DNA from: an uncultured Lachnospiraceae bacterium
GTDB taxonomy: Bacteria > Bacillota > Clostridia > Lachnospirales > Lachnospiraceae
Assembly (NCBI GenBank): GCA_902795625.1
Contig: CADBLW010000336.1
Span: forward strand, 1 to 11,751
Length of the DNA stretch: 11,751 nt
Direction: 5' to 3'
Below are positions 1 through 6,597 of the stretch, one piece after another. A program made the position numbers and the translations under genes. How positions within the stretch are numbered: the stretch's first letter is position 1; each line of letters opens with the position of its first letter. The notes under the pieces were generated by a model. The model was not told the origin of the DNA, ran no database searches, and saw nothing but the letters and a program-made list of their open reading frames with translations.

Positions 1-329
1 TATTCCAGACCGAGAAGGCCATGGAGGAGGTCGGCGACAAGCTGGATCCCGCTCTCAAGTCTGAGGTTGAGGCTGATCTGTCCCACCTGAAGGATCTCAT
101 TGCGAAGAGCAATCCTGAGGTCATGAGCGACGGTGAGGTTGACGACATCAAGGCCGCTAAGGAGAAACTTCTGAATTCCGCTCAGCAGCTGTTCAGCAAG
201 ATGTACGAGAACATGCAGCAGGCACAGGGCGGCCAGGGCGCAGGCCCCGATATGAGCGGCTTCACGCAGCAGTCGTCCGGCGGAAACAATGACGACAACG
301 TTGTGGACGGAGATTACAGAGAAGTTTAA
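1..329 (+). CDS. dnaK: Chaperone protein DnaK (Hsp70), C-terminal fragment
   Basis: This is the 3' end of a gene that begins before the window; 108 residues are visible in the frame starting at base 3. The visible part is the charged helical lid (…QTEKAMEEVGDKLDP…, then an amphipathic run ending QQLFSKMYENMQQAQ), a Gly/Gln-rich low-complexity linker (GGQGAGPDMSG), and an acidic tail ending VVDGDYREV. That layout is typical of the end of bacterial DnaK, the ATP-driven cytosolic chaperone that works with DnaJ and GrpE. The tail is slightly short compared with many Bacillota DnaKs, which run on after the acidic patch. The identity is supported by dnaJ directly downstream. The nucleotide-binding domain lies outside the window and cannot be checked. 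Confidence 0.95.
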   Translation, partial: FQTEKAMEEVGDKLDPALKSEVEADLSHLKDLIAKSNPEVMSDGEVDDIKAAKEKLLNSAQQLFSKMYENMQQAQGGQGAGPDMSGFTQQSSGGNNDDNVVDGDYREV

Positions 330-341
330 GCAGTATTTAAC

Positions 342-373
342 CTGTCCCGCGGGTCTTCGGACCTGCGGGACAG
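342..373 (+). other. Very stable 14-bp RNA hairpin with UUCG tetraloop after dnaK
   Basis: The arms at 342-355 and 360-373 pair over 14 bp with a single G-U wobble. They close on a c(UUCG)g tetraloop at 356-359, one of the most stable RNA loop types known. No T-run follows (the next bases are tgcaaggg), so it is not a standard intrinsic terminator. It starts 12 nt after the dnaK stop codon. Hairpins here may protect the dnaK 3' end from exonucleases, act as a partial terminator, or mark a processing site, so that dnaK is expressed more strongly than dnaJ. That role is inferred; the structure is seen directly. Confidence 0.85.
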
Positions 374-381
374 TGCAAGGG

Positions 382-436
382 CGGTTGAATCGGGCATGGA
401 AATGACGCTGGACCATTTTCCGGACCGGTTCAATCG
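382..436 (+). other. Second, longer imperfect hairpin in the dnaK-dnaJ gap
   Basis: The arms at 382-393 and 425-436 pair over 12 bp with two G-U wobbles. Inside, 398-404 can pair with 414-421 allowing one bulge, extending the stem. It begins 8 nt after the UUCG hairpin and ends about 45 nt before the dnaJ ribosome binding site. It has no T-run. Together the two hairpins fill much of the 164-nt gap; I see no gene or convincing promoter in the rest of it. Confidence 0.55.
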
Positions 437-493
437 TTGTATGTTAAGAAAGTAACCGGGATGCCTGTTAAGGCTGCCGGGTAGGAGCTGTAT

Positions 494-1624
494 ATGGCTG
501 ATAAGAGAGATTATTACGAGGTGCTCGGCGTCTCCAAGACCGCTTCGGAGGAGGAGATCAAGAAAGCGTACCGAACCCTTGCCAAAAAATATCATCCCGA
601 TGTCAATCCGGGAGACAAGACAGCCGAAGCCAAGTTCAAGGAGGCAAGTGAGGCGTATTCAGTGCTGAGCGATTCCGAAAAGAGAGCCCAGTATGACCGC
701 TTCGGACATGCCGCATTTGAACAGGGCGGTGGCGGCGGATATGATTTCACGGGTGATTTCAGCGACATTTTCGACATGTTCGGTTTCGGCGACATGTTCG
801 GAGGCGGCCGTCGTTCACAGAACCGCAGCAATGCCGCAAGAAACGGTGCAAGCGTTCGCGCTACCATCAGGATCACCTTTGAGGAGGCCGTGTTCGGCTG
901 TGAGAAGGAGTTGGAGCTGAGCTTTAAGGACACCTGCAAGACGTGTAACGGTTCGGGCGCAAAGCCCGGAACAAGCGCGGAAACCTGCAGCAAGTGTAAG
1001 GGTTCGGGTTCCATCATCTATACGCAGCAGACGATCCTCGGTGTGATACAGAATCAGAAGACCTGTCCGGATTGTAAGGGTACCGGAAGAGTGATCCGCG
1101 ACAAATGCAAGGATTGCTACGGTACCGGCTACATTGCAACGCGCAAGAACATCAAGGTTGTGATCCCCGCGGGTATCGATGAGGGACAGAGCATCCGAAT
1201 GCGCGACCTCGGAGAGCCCGGTGTGAACGGCGGTGAGCGCGGAAGCCTCCTTGTCGACGTGCAGATCTCGCGTCATCCGATCTTCCAGAGAGACAATTTC
1301 GACCTGTATTCGACGATGCCGATCTCTTACGCACAGGCAGCGCTCGGCGGTGACATAAGGATCCACACAATCGACGGCGATGTTCTGTACGATCTGAAGC
1401 CCGGCACGCAGACCGACACAAAGGTCCGCCTCCGCGGCAAAGGTGTCCCCTACCTGCATCATGAGAGCCAGAGAGGCGATCATTACGTAACTCTGATCGT
1501 CCAGGTGCCGACGAAGCTGACAAGCCAGCAGAAGGAGCTGCTCAAGGCATTTGACGACTCCTTAAACGGCAAGCCGCCGGCAGGAGACGAGGGCAAAAAG
1601 AAGGGCAAATTTTTCGGCAAATAA
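494..1624 (+). CDS. dnaJ: Chaperone protein DnaJ (Hsp40, type I)
   Basis: The protein has 376 residues, the normal length for bacterial DnaJ. It stimulates the DnaK ATPase and delivers unfolded substrates in the cytosol. The J domain is at residues 5-70 with the essential HPD motif at 34-36. A Gly/Phe-rich linker (about 77-105) follows. The zinc-binding domain has all four CxxCxGxG repeats, with cysteine pairs at 148/151, 165/168, 191/194 and 205/208. The two C-terminal substrate-binding domains fill the rest, with a lysine-rich tail (GKKKGKFFGK). The ATG at 494 has an AGGAG-type site at about 483-487. It follows dnaK after a 164-nt structured gap and is closed by a strong terminator, so the transcript unit probably ends here. 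Nothing is missing or disrupted. Confidence 0.98.
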   Translation: MADKRDYYEVLGVSKTASEEEIKKAYRTLAKKYHPDVNPGDKTAEAKFKEASEAYSVLSDSEKRAQYDRFGHAAFEQGGGGGYDFTGDFSDIFDMFGFGDMFGGGRRSQNRSNAARNGASVRATIRITFEEAVFGCEKELELSFKDTCKTCNGSGAKPGTSAETCSKCKGSGSIIYTQQTILGVIQNQKTCPDCKGTGRVIRDKCKDCYGTGYIATRKNIKVVIPAGIDEGQSIRMRDLGEPGVNGGERGSLLVDVQISRHPIFQRDNFDLYSTMPISYAQAALGGDIRIHTIDGDVLYDLKPGTQTDTKVRLRGKGVPYLHHESQRGDHYVTLIVQVPTKLTSQQKELLKAFDDSLNGKPPAGDEGKKKGKFFGK

Positions 1625-1631
1625 ACAATTC

Positions 1632-1679
1632 AGTGTGTGCCCGGGTTCATTTTACGACGAACCCCGGCACACACTTTTT
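1632..1679 (+). terminator. Rho-independent terminator after dnaJ
   Basis: The arms at 1632-1648 and 1659-1675 pair over 17 positions with one C-C mismatch, with a 10-nt loop, and are followed at once by a T-run (1675-1679). It begins 7 nt after the dnaJ stop codon and separates the heat-shock unit from prmA. Confidence 0.93.
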
Positions 1680-1681
1680 GC

Positions 1682-1710
1682 TTGTGAACATCCTCGGTTT
1701 GTGGTATTGT
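1682..1710 (+). promoter_or_regulatory. Predicted sigma-A-type promoter for prmA
   Basis: TTGTGA (1682-1687) and TATTGT (1705-1710) are 17 nt apart. A TG one base upstream of the -10 box (1702-1703) gives an extended -10 element. It lies directly after the dnaJ terminator and about 50 nt before prmA, where a new promoter is expected. It is predicted from box matches only. Confidence 0.6.
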
Positions 1711-1760
1711 ATGTGATGTTGATTGCGGACCAAAGAACCGGAACGAGGTAATGCACGACT

Positions 1761-2765
1761 ATGAAATGGACAGTCTTTACAATAACAACAACCGTGGATG
1801 CCGAGGACTACGTGTGCGCAGCGCTTGCGGAGCTCGGCTACGAGGGCGTTGAGATCATCGACAGCGTTCCTCTCACCAAAGAGGAGGAAGCGGCACAGTT
1901 TATCGATATCCCCCTTGTTACGGATACAACTGACCGCACTTCGAAGATCCGCTGCTATGCGGAGATCGGCGACGGTGAGTCTTCGGAAAATGATGTACAG
2001 TCCAGGGTTTCGGAGATCCGCGAGTCGATTGAGATTTACAGCGATATTGTCCCTCTCGGGGACTTGACCATCGAGACAACGGAGACGGAGGACCTCGACT
2101 GGATCAACAACTGGAAGCAGTTCTTCCATTCGTTCCGCATCGGCGATGATATTCTGATCAAACCCACCTGGGAGGAAGACACGGAGGTGCAGGACGGTGA
2201 CCTTGTGGTCGAGATTGATCCGGGCACCGCGTTCGGCACGGGTTCCCACGAGACGACCTGGCTCTGCATCGAAGCGCTCCGCGCCCATGTGAAGGAGGGC
2301 GATGTGGTCCTCGATATCGGCTGCGGAAGCGGTATTCTCGCGATCATCGCGAAGAAACTCGGCGCAGGCTGCTGCATCGGCGTGGACATCGATCCGATTG
2401 CCGTGGATGTTGCAAAGGAAAATGCTGTTCAGAATAAGCTGACGATCATAGAGCCGGCTGAGCCGCAGATCACGGAAGGAACAGTTTCCTTCTTCGCGGG
2501 CGATGTCATTACCGACCGCGCATTCGCTAAATCCTGCGTTCTTCAGAAATATCCGATCGTTGTGGCGAATATTCTGGCCGACGTTATCAAGCCGATGATG
2601 CCTGTCGTTAAGGATTTTATTGCTGAGGGCGGCTGCTTCATCACTTCAGGAATCCTCAGCGAGCGCGAGGAGGAGATGGTCGGAGAGTTTGAGCGAAACG
2701 GCTACCGGGTTACGGAACGCCGATACAAAAACGACTGGGTCAGCCTCACGGCTGAACTTAAATAA
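1761..2765 (+). CDS. prmA: Ribosomal protein L11 methyltransferase PrmA
   Basis: The protein has 334 residues and is a cytosolic SAM-dependent enzyme that methylates ribosomal protein L11. The N-terminal substrate-recognition part (about 1-110) opens with WTVFTITTTVDAED. The family signature FGTGSHETT is at 158-166. The class I SAM-binding motif DIGCGSGILAI is at 185-195. The catalytic-side motif NILADVI is at 270-276. It is longer than the E. coli enzyme (293 residues). The extra length lies mainly in the N-terminal part around residues 38-95 and in a segment near 227-262; both look intact rather than inserted by error. The ATG at 1761 follows a GAGGT site at 1745-1749, a spacing slightly longer than usual. 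It heads a run with rsmE and the desulfurase, matching B. subtilis yqeT-yqeU. Confidence 0.95.
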   Translation: MKWTVFTITTTVDAEDYVCAALAELGYEGVEIIDSVPLTKEEEAAQFIDIPLVTDTTDRTSKIRCYAEIGDGESSENDVQSRVSEIRESIEIYSDIVPLGDLTIETTETEDLDWINNWKQFFHSFRIGDDILIKPTWEEDTEVQDGDLVVEIDPGTAFGTGSHETTWLCIEALRAHVKEGDVVLDIGCGSGILAIIAKKLGAGCCIGVDIDPIAVDVAKENAVQNKLTIIEPAEPQITEGTVSFFAGDVITDRAFAKSCVLQKYPIVVANILADVIKPMMPVVKDFIAEGGCFITSGILSEREEEMVGEFERNGYRVTERRYKNDWVSLTAELK

Positions 2766-2818
2766 CTGAACTTCCATGCAACGAAGTTTGACATGCAGCT
2801 TATTGGGAAGGAAAGACT

Positions 2819-3580
2819 ATGCCTAGGTTTTTTGTAAGCCCCGAAAGTGTTAACGGAGACACGATCACCGTGACGGAGGGCGATTACAACCATATACGGA
2901 ATGTCCTGCGCATGCATATCGGCGAGTCAATAACGGTGTGTGACGGGCAGGGGGCGGATTATCGCTGCGAGATTGCCGAATACAGCGACGGACAATGTCT
3001 GCTTGCTGTAAAGGAGCGCATACCGTCCGCAGTCGAGCTTCCCGTCGAGATCACACTGTACCAGGGCCTTCCGAAGAAGGACAAGATGGAGCTGATCATC
3101 CAGAAGGCAGTGGAGCTCGGCGCCGCAAGGATCATGCCGGTGCTGTGCGAGCGCACCATCGTCAAACTGGAGGATCCGAAGAAGGAGCAGCGGAAAATGG
3201 AGCGTCTCCGCGCGATCTCCGAGAGCGCTGCCAAACAGAGCGGCCGTGGGATACTTCCCGAGATCGCGGATCCGAAGAAATTCGCAGATGCCGTAGCTGA
3301 TGCGAAGGAGAGAGGCTGTGTCATTCTTGTGCCGTACGAGAATGCCCTGGGAATGAAGGCAACTACAGAAGCCTTTGAGGAAGGAATAAAGGCTGCGAAG
3401 ATCGCAGTTTTCATCGGTCCTGAGGGTGGATTTTCCCGTGAGGAGATCGCTTTGGCGGAGAAGAACGGAGCACGCATCATCAGCCTCGGAAGGCGCATTT
3501 TACGGACGGAAACCGCAGGGATCGCAGTATTGTCGGCATTGATGCTGAAGGCGGAGACGGACACGGAAACGGAGACTTGA
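2819..3580 (+). CDS. rsmE: 16S rRNA (uracil(1498)-N3)-methyltransferase RsmE
   Basis: The protein has 253 residues and methylates N3 of U1498 in 16S rRNA of the small subunit, using SAM. It is a SPOUT (trefoil-knot) methyltransferase. An N-terminal PUA-like region covers about 1-70. The motif KKDKMELIIQKAVELG is at 86-101 and ESAAKQSGRG at 135-144. The SAM-binding knot motifs are GPEGGFSREE at 200-209 and LGRRILRTETAG at 223-234. The last ten residues are an ETDTE-type acidic tail. The ATG at 2819 follows an AAGGAA site at about 2808-2813. It lies 53 nt after prmA and one base before the next start codon, so it is very probably co-transcribed with both. Confidence 0.96.
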   Translation: MPRFFVSPESVNGDTITVTEGDYNHIRNVLRMHIGESITVCDGQGADYRCEIAEYSDGQCLLAVKERIPSAVELPVEITLYQGLPKKDKMELIIQKAVELGAARIMPVLCERTIVKLEDPKKEQRKMERLRAISESAAKQSGRGILPEIADPKKFADAVADAKERGCVILVPYENALGMKATTEAFEEGIKAAKIAVFIGPEGGFSREEIALAEKNGARIISLGRRILRTETAGIAVLSALMLKAETDTETET

Positions 3581-3581
3581 A

Positions 3582-4790
3582 ATGACAGACACGGATCATA
3601 CAATGCGCGAGATTTACCTTGACAACGCGGCTACGACACGGGTCCTGCCCGGTGCGGCAGCTCTTGTCGCCGATGTCATGTGTAATTCGTACGGAAACCC
3701 TTCCTCGCTGCATCATAAAGGATTTGAGGCGGAGCAGCTGATCAAAGCAGCGACTCGAAGCATCGCGGACAGCCTGAAGGTTCCTGAGGAGACGATCGTT
3801 TACACCTCCGGAGGCACCGAATCGAATAATATGGCGCTTTTGTGCGGCGCTGAGGCGAGAAAACGGCGCGGAAACCATATCATTACAACGAGAATCGAGC
3901 ATGCTTCAGTCTACCAGCCGATCCTCAGACTTGAGGAACTGGGCTACAAGGTGACTTTTCTTCCTGTGGACGGCAACGGGCTCGTACAGCCGGATACGCT
4001 TAAAGAGGCCCTCACGGATGACACGATCCTTGTCTCGATCATGGCAGTCAACAATGAGATCGGAGCGACAGAGCCCATTGCGGAGCTCGCAGACATCGTT
4101 CATAAGCACAATCCCGACACGCTGTTTCACACGGACGCGATCCAGGCGTACGGAAAGGTGCCGATCTTCCCGAAACGCATGGGCATTGACCTGATGTCCG
4201 TAAGCGGTCACAAGCTGCATGCCCCGAAGGGCACCGGCTTTTTGTATGTTCGGGAGAAACTTTCGCTGCATCCACTCATATACGGCGGCGGTCAGCAGAA
4301 GGACAGACGCTCCGGCACGGAAAATGTGCCCGGCATCGCGGGTCTCGGCTTCGCTGTAAAGGAATGGTTCGCTCATGCGGAAGAGTACCGTAACCGCATG
4401 TATGAACTGAAGGAGCGCTTTGTGAGCGCGATGGATGAAGTGCCCGGCACTACGGTCAACGGCGTATTTGCCGATGATTCCGCACCGCTGTGCGAGAGAA
4501 TTCGCAAAACTGCGCCTCATATTGTCAGCGTAAGTTTTTGCGGCGTTCGGAGCGAGGTGCTGCTTCACACGCTGGAAGAGAAGGGTATCTACGTTTCCTC
4601 CGGCTCCGCGTGTTCCTCGAACCATCCTGCGATCAGCGGGACACTCAAGGCAATCGGCGTGAAGGAAAATCTGCTCGATTCAACACTTCGCTTCAGCTTT
4701 TCCGAGGAAACGACGGAAGAGGAGATTGACCTCACTGTTGCTGTTTTAAAAGAGGTTGTCCCTGTGCTGGGGCGTTACAGAAGGAGTTAG
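3582..4790 (+). CDS. Cysteine desulfurase (NifS/IscS family), probable sulfur donor to ThiI
   Basis: The protein has 402 residues. It is a pyridoxal-phosphate enzyme that removes sulfur from cysteine as a persulfide, giving alanine. Visible signatures are YLDNAATTR near the N-terminus, a cofactor-side His107 in RIEHAS, Asp185 in HTDAIQ, the PLP lysine Lys211 in SGHKLHAPKG, and the persulfide cysteine Cys344 in SSGSACSS. All key residues are present. The ATG at 3582 begins one base after the rsmE stop and has a GGAG site at 3571-3574. An internal ATG at 3603 lacks a good site, although the conserved part begins there. No iscU, iscR or suf gene is nearby, but thiI follows. B. subtilis NifZ is likewise paired with ThiI and supplies sulfur for tRNA 4-thiouridine, so a NifZ-like role is inferred rather than general Fe-S assembly. 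The exact paralogue name is left open. Confidence 0.94.
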   Translation: MTDTDHTMREIYLDNAATTRVLPGAAALVADVMCNSYGNPSSLHHKGFEAEQLIKAATRSIADSLKVPEETIVYTSGGTESNNMALLCGAEARKRRGNHIITTRIEHASVYQPILRLEELGYKVTFLPVDGNGLVQPDTLKEALTDDTILVSIMAVNNEIGATEPIAELADIVHKHNPDTLFHTDAIQAYGKVPIFPKRMGIDLMSVSGHKLHAPKGTGFLYVREKLSLHPLIYGGGQQKDRRSGTENVPGIAGLGFAVKEWFAHAEEYRNRMYELKERFVSAMDEVPGTTVNGVFADDSAPLCERIRKTAPHIVSVSFCGVRSEVLLHTLEEKGIYVSSGSACSSNHPAISGTLKAIGVKENLLDSTLRFSFSEETTEEEIDLTVAVLKEVVPVLGRYRRS

Positions 4791-4802
4791 AAAACGTATT
4801 AT
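4775..4802 (+). promoter_or_regulatory. Possible promoter for thiI, overlapping the desulfurase stop
   Basis: TTACAG (4775-4780) and TATTAT (4797-4802) are 16 nt apart. The -10 box lies within an AT-rich stretch that contains a 6-bp inverted repeat (4793-4798 with 4807-4812) and two direct copies of TTATATA (4799-4805 and 4811-4817). The inverted repeat straddles the -10 box and could be an operator. The low complexity of the stretch makes chance matches likely. Confidence 0.35.
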
Positions 4803-4821
4803 ATAGTACGTTATATAAATA

Positions 4822-4862
4822 TTGCCGTGAATTATGAGTAAATTTATGCAAATTCGCGGCAA
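4822..4862 (+). other. 12-bp hairpin in the leader of thiI
   Basis: The arms at 4822-4833 and 4851-4862 pair over 12 bp with one U-G wobble around a 17-nt AT-rich loop. No T-run follows, so it does not look like a terminator. It ends 11 nt before the thiI ribosome binding site (GAGGA at 4874-4878). It could shape translation or mRNA decay of thiI, or be a weak attenuator; no known riboswitch class is recognised. Confidence 0.55.
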
Positions 4863-4884
4863 AATACACTTATGAGGAATTGCT

Positions 4885-6069
4885 ATGTATCAGGCATTTT
4901 TGATCAAATACGCGGAAATCGGACTGAAAGGCAACAATCGTTCCTATTTTGAGGACTGTCTTGTCAAGCAGATCCGTTACAGTCTCCGTCTCGTCGGCGA
5001 CAGCTATCAGGTGCGCAAGGAACCCGGCCGCATCTTCATCGAATGCCCGGAGGGGTACGATTACGACGATACTGTTGAGGCGATCTCGCGCGTGTTCGGC
5101 GTAGCGGAATACTGTCCCGTTGAGATCTGCAAGAGCACGGAATGGGATGATATTCTGGCCGCCTGCAAATCTTATGTTGAGCGAAATGTCGCTGACAGGA
5201 ACACCACCTTTAAGGTGTTCTGCAAGAGAGGCGACAAGAATTATCCGAAGGAATCGCCGGAAATCTGCGCGGATGTAGGAGAATATCTGCTGCAGAGTTT
5301 TCCTGAGCTCAAGGTTGATGTCATTAACCCGAAGCTCCGGTTTACCGTGGAGGTGCGCGGACGCGTATACATTTACACGGACAGCTATCCCGGACCCGGC
5401 GGAATGCCTGTCGGCTGCAACGGAAAGGCAATGCTTTTGCTTTCCGGCGGTATCGACAGCCCTGTGGCCGGCTATATGATCTCAAAGCGCGGCGTTTATA
5501 TTGACGCAACGTATTTTCATGCGCCGCCGTACACGAGCGAGCGCGCTCTTCAGAAGGTTATCGATCTCGCCCGCATTATTTCAAAATATACCGGCCCGAT
5601 CCATCTGAATGTTGTGAATTTCACGGAGATTCAGATGTATATTTACGACACCTGTCCGCATGATGAGCTGACGATACTCATGCGCCGCTACATGATGCGA
5701 ATCGCGGAGACGATCGCGAAGGAGCACGACTGTCTGGCGCTTGTCACCGGTGAGAGTATCGGGCAGGTTGCGAGTCAGACAATGCACAGCCTTGTCTGCA
5801 CCAACGCTGTGTGCGAGCTGCCGGTATACAGGCCGCTGATCGCATTTGACAAGGAGGATATCGTCGCGATCTCAAAGAAGATCGGCACCTACGAGACAAG
5901 TATCCTTCCGTATGAAGACTGCTGCACGATCTATGTCGCCAAGCATCCCGTGACGAAGCCGATCGTCAAAGCGATGGAAAAATCCGAGAAGCTTCTCGCG
6001 GATCAGATCGATGAGATGACGGAGCGCGCGCTGTCGACGAGACAGGTCATCCGGATCATGCCCGAATAA
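4885..6069 (+). CDS. thiI: tRNA sulfurtransferase ThiI (rhodanese-less form)
   Basis: The protein has 394 residues. It adenylates U8 of tRNA and transfers sulfur to make 4-thiouridine; in some bacteria it also serves thiamine thiazole synthesis. An N-terminal ferredoxin-like plus THUMP region covers about 1-165 (start MYQAFLIKYAEIGLKGNN). The PP-loop ATP pyrophosphatase domain follows, with LLLSGGIDSPVAGYM at 184-198 and GESIGQVASQT at 289-299. The EDCCTIYVAKHPVT segment near 344-357 is typical of the family. It ends without the C-terminal rhodanese domain of E. coli ThiI, as is usual in Bacillota, so persulfide must come from a partner. The desulfurase immediately upstream is the obvious one. 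The ATG at 4885 has a GAGGA site six bases away. No thiamine biosynthesis gene is nearby, which favours the tRNA role. Confidence 0.96.
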   Translation: MYQAFLIKYAEIGLKGNNRSYFEDCLVKQIRYSLRLVGDSYQVRKEPGRIFIECPEGYDYDDTVEAISRVFGVAEYCPVEICKSTEWDDILAACKSYVERNVADRNTTFKVFCKRGDKNYPKESPEICADVGEYLLQSFPELKVDVINPKLRFTVEVRGRVYIYTDSYPGPGGMPVGCNGKAMLLLSGGIDSPVAGYMISKRGVYIDATYFHAPPYTSERALQKVIDLARIISKYTGPIHLNVVNFTEIQMYIYDTCPHDELTILMRRYMMRIAETIAKEHDCLALVTGESIGQVASQTMHSLVCTNAVCELPVYRPLIAFDKEDIVAISKKIGTYETSILPYEDCCTIYVAKHPVTKPIVKAMEKSEKLLADQIDEMTERALSTRQVIRIMPE

Positions 6070-6084
6070 ATGATTAAAGACAAC

Positions 6085-6114
6085 AAAAAACCGGCACTGC
6101 GAAAGCAATGCCGG
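6085..6114 (-). terminator. Intrinsic terminator of the minus-strand HPr-like gene, possibly bidirectional
   Basis: A 10-position stem (6091-6100 with 6105-6114, one mismatch) closes on a four-base loop, GAAA as read on the + strand. Read on the minus strand it is followed directly by six T residues (6090-6085), making a good terminator for the gene ending at 6222. On the + strand only a weak, interrupted T-rich tail follows, so termination of thiI here is less certain but plausible for two converging genes. Confidence 0.8.
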
Positions 6115-6221
6115 TATGTTCCGTTTTACGTGACCGCGTTCTGTATGCATGATCACCGACCGCAGCTGATCCGCATGGATATCCCTTGGAATATACAACA
6201 CGGACGGCGGAAGACAAACGA

Positions 6222-6455
6222 TTACTCTACGATGTAAGGCTTCAGAACGTCGAGAATTGTGTCGATCTCATCATCGTTGTGAATGTTCAGCGTGATCGGA
6301 CGCGAAAGATCCAGGCTGAAAATGCCCATGATGGACTTTGCATCAATGACATAGCGGCCGGAGACAAGGTCGAAGTCCGAGCGGAAACGAGTGATGTCGT
6401 TGACAAAATTCTTCACTTTGTCGATCGAGTTCAATGTAATGGTAACGGTTTTCAT
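6222..6455 (-). CDS. HPr-like protein lacking the phosphocarrier histidine (Crh-like)
   Basis: The protein has 77 residues. By eye it aligns along its whole length with HPr, the small phosphocarrier of the sugar phosphotransferase system. The best anchor is AKSIMGIFSLDL (39-50), which matches the HPr regulatory-site segment LKSIMGVMSL; Ser41 corresponds to Ser46 of HPr, the target of HPr kinase. The catalytic-site segment GIHARP is not conserved: at the His15 position there is Asp12 within SIDKVK, and the nearby arginine is also gone. It therefore cannot carry phosphate from Enzyme I in the usual way. B. subtilis Crh likewise lacks His15 and keeps Ser46, acting only as a CcpA cofactor; a regulatory role here is inferred. 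The start at 6455 is chosen because GGAGG lies six bases upstream; an ATG five codons earlier overlaps that site. The gene stands alone between thiI and mtaB, opposite to both. Confidence 0.82.
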   Translation of the reverse strand: MKTVTITLNSIDKVKNFVNDITRFRSDFDLVSGRYVIDAKSIMGIFSLDLSRPITLNIHNDDEIDTILDVLKPYIVE

Positions 6456-6477
6456 GGAATCCCTCCTCAATCACGAT

Positions 6478-6533
6478 CCGGACGGCATGAAATCCGCCGG
6501 TTTCTTGGGAACGCAAGCCATTCTGTAAGGCTT
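6478..6533 (-). other. Two stem-loops in the leader of the HPr-like gene
   Basis: One stem pairs 6478-6481 and 6483-6485 with 6494-6500 (7 bp, one bulged base at 6482, 8-nt loop). The second pairs 6515-6519 with 6529-6533 (5 bp, 9-nt loop). Both fall inside the roughly 90-nt leader predicted from the promoter at 6580-6552. They leave the ribosome binding site free. Their function is unknown. Confidence 0.4.
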
Positions 6534-6551
6534 TCACGTCTCTCTTTGTTA

Positions 6552-6580
6552 ATACTACCTTTTCCGTGTGAAATTGTCAA
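6552..6580 (-). promoter_or_regulatory. Sigma-A-type promoter of the HPr-like gene
   Basis: On the minus strand a perfect TTGACA (6580-6575) is followed after 17 nt by TAGTAT (6557-6552). This predicts a transcript start near 6545 and a leader of about 90 nt. The -35 box lies only 17 nt before the mtaB start codon on the opposite strand. Confidence 0.75.
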
Positions 6581-6597
6581 TTGTTAGGAAGCAAAAT

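Noticed and set aside
2769..2788. Small hairpin (aacttc / gaagtt) after prmA
   Set aside because: Only 6 bp with an 8-nt loop and no T-run. It is not a terminator, and prmA and rsmE are probably co-transcribed.
2788..2793. Perfect TTGACA box before rsmE
   Set aside because: No acceptable -10 box lies 16-18 nt downstream, where the rsmE ribosome binding site and start codon are found instead.
5872..6201. Minus-strand open frame of 109 codons downstream of the HPr-like gene
   Set aside because: It spans the terminator hairpin and runs deep into the opposite strand of thiI. It has no domain I recognise. The 107-nt stretch 6115-6221 looks like an untranslated 3' region of the HPr-like transcript.
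6524..6536. Sequence resembling a CcpA cre site (TGTAAGGCTTTCA) in the leader of the HPr-like gene
   Set aside because: It is one base shorter than the cre consensus and lacks the central CG, so it is not a proper match. It also overlaps a small stem-loop that explains the symmetry.
6186..6587. Plus-strand open frame covering the HPr-like gene
   Set aside because: It is antisense to the better-supported HPr-like gene, which has a strong ribosome binding site, promoter and terminator on the minus strand. Its protein shows no known family features.
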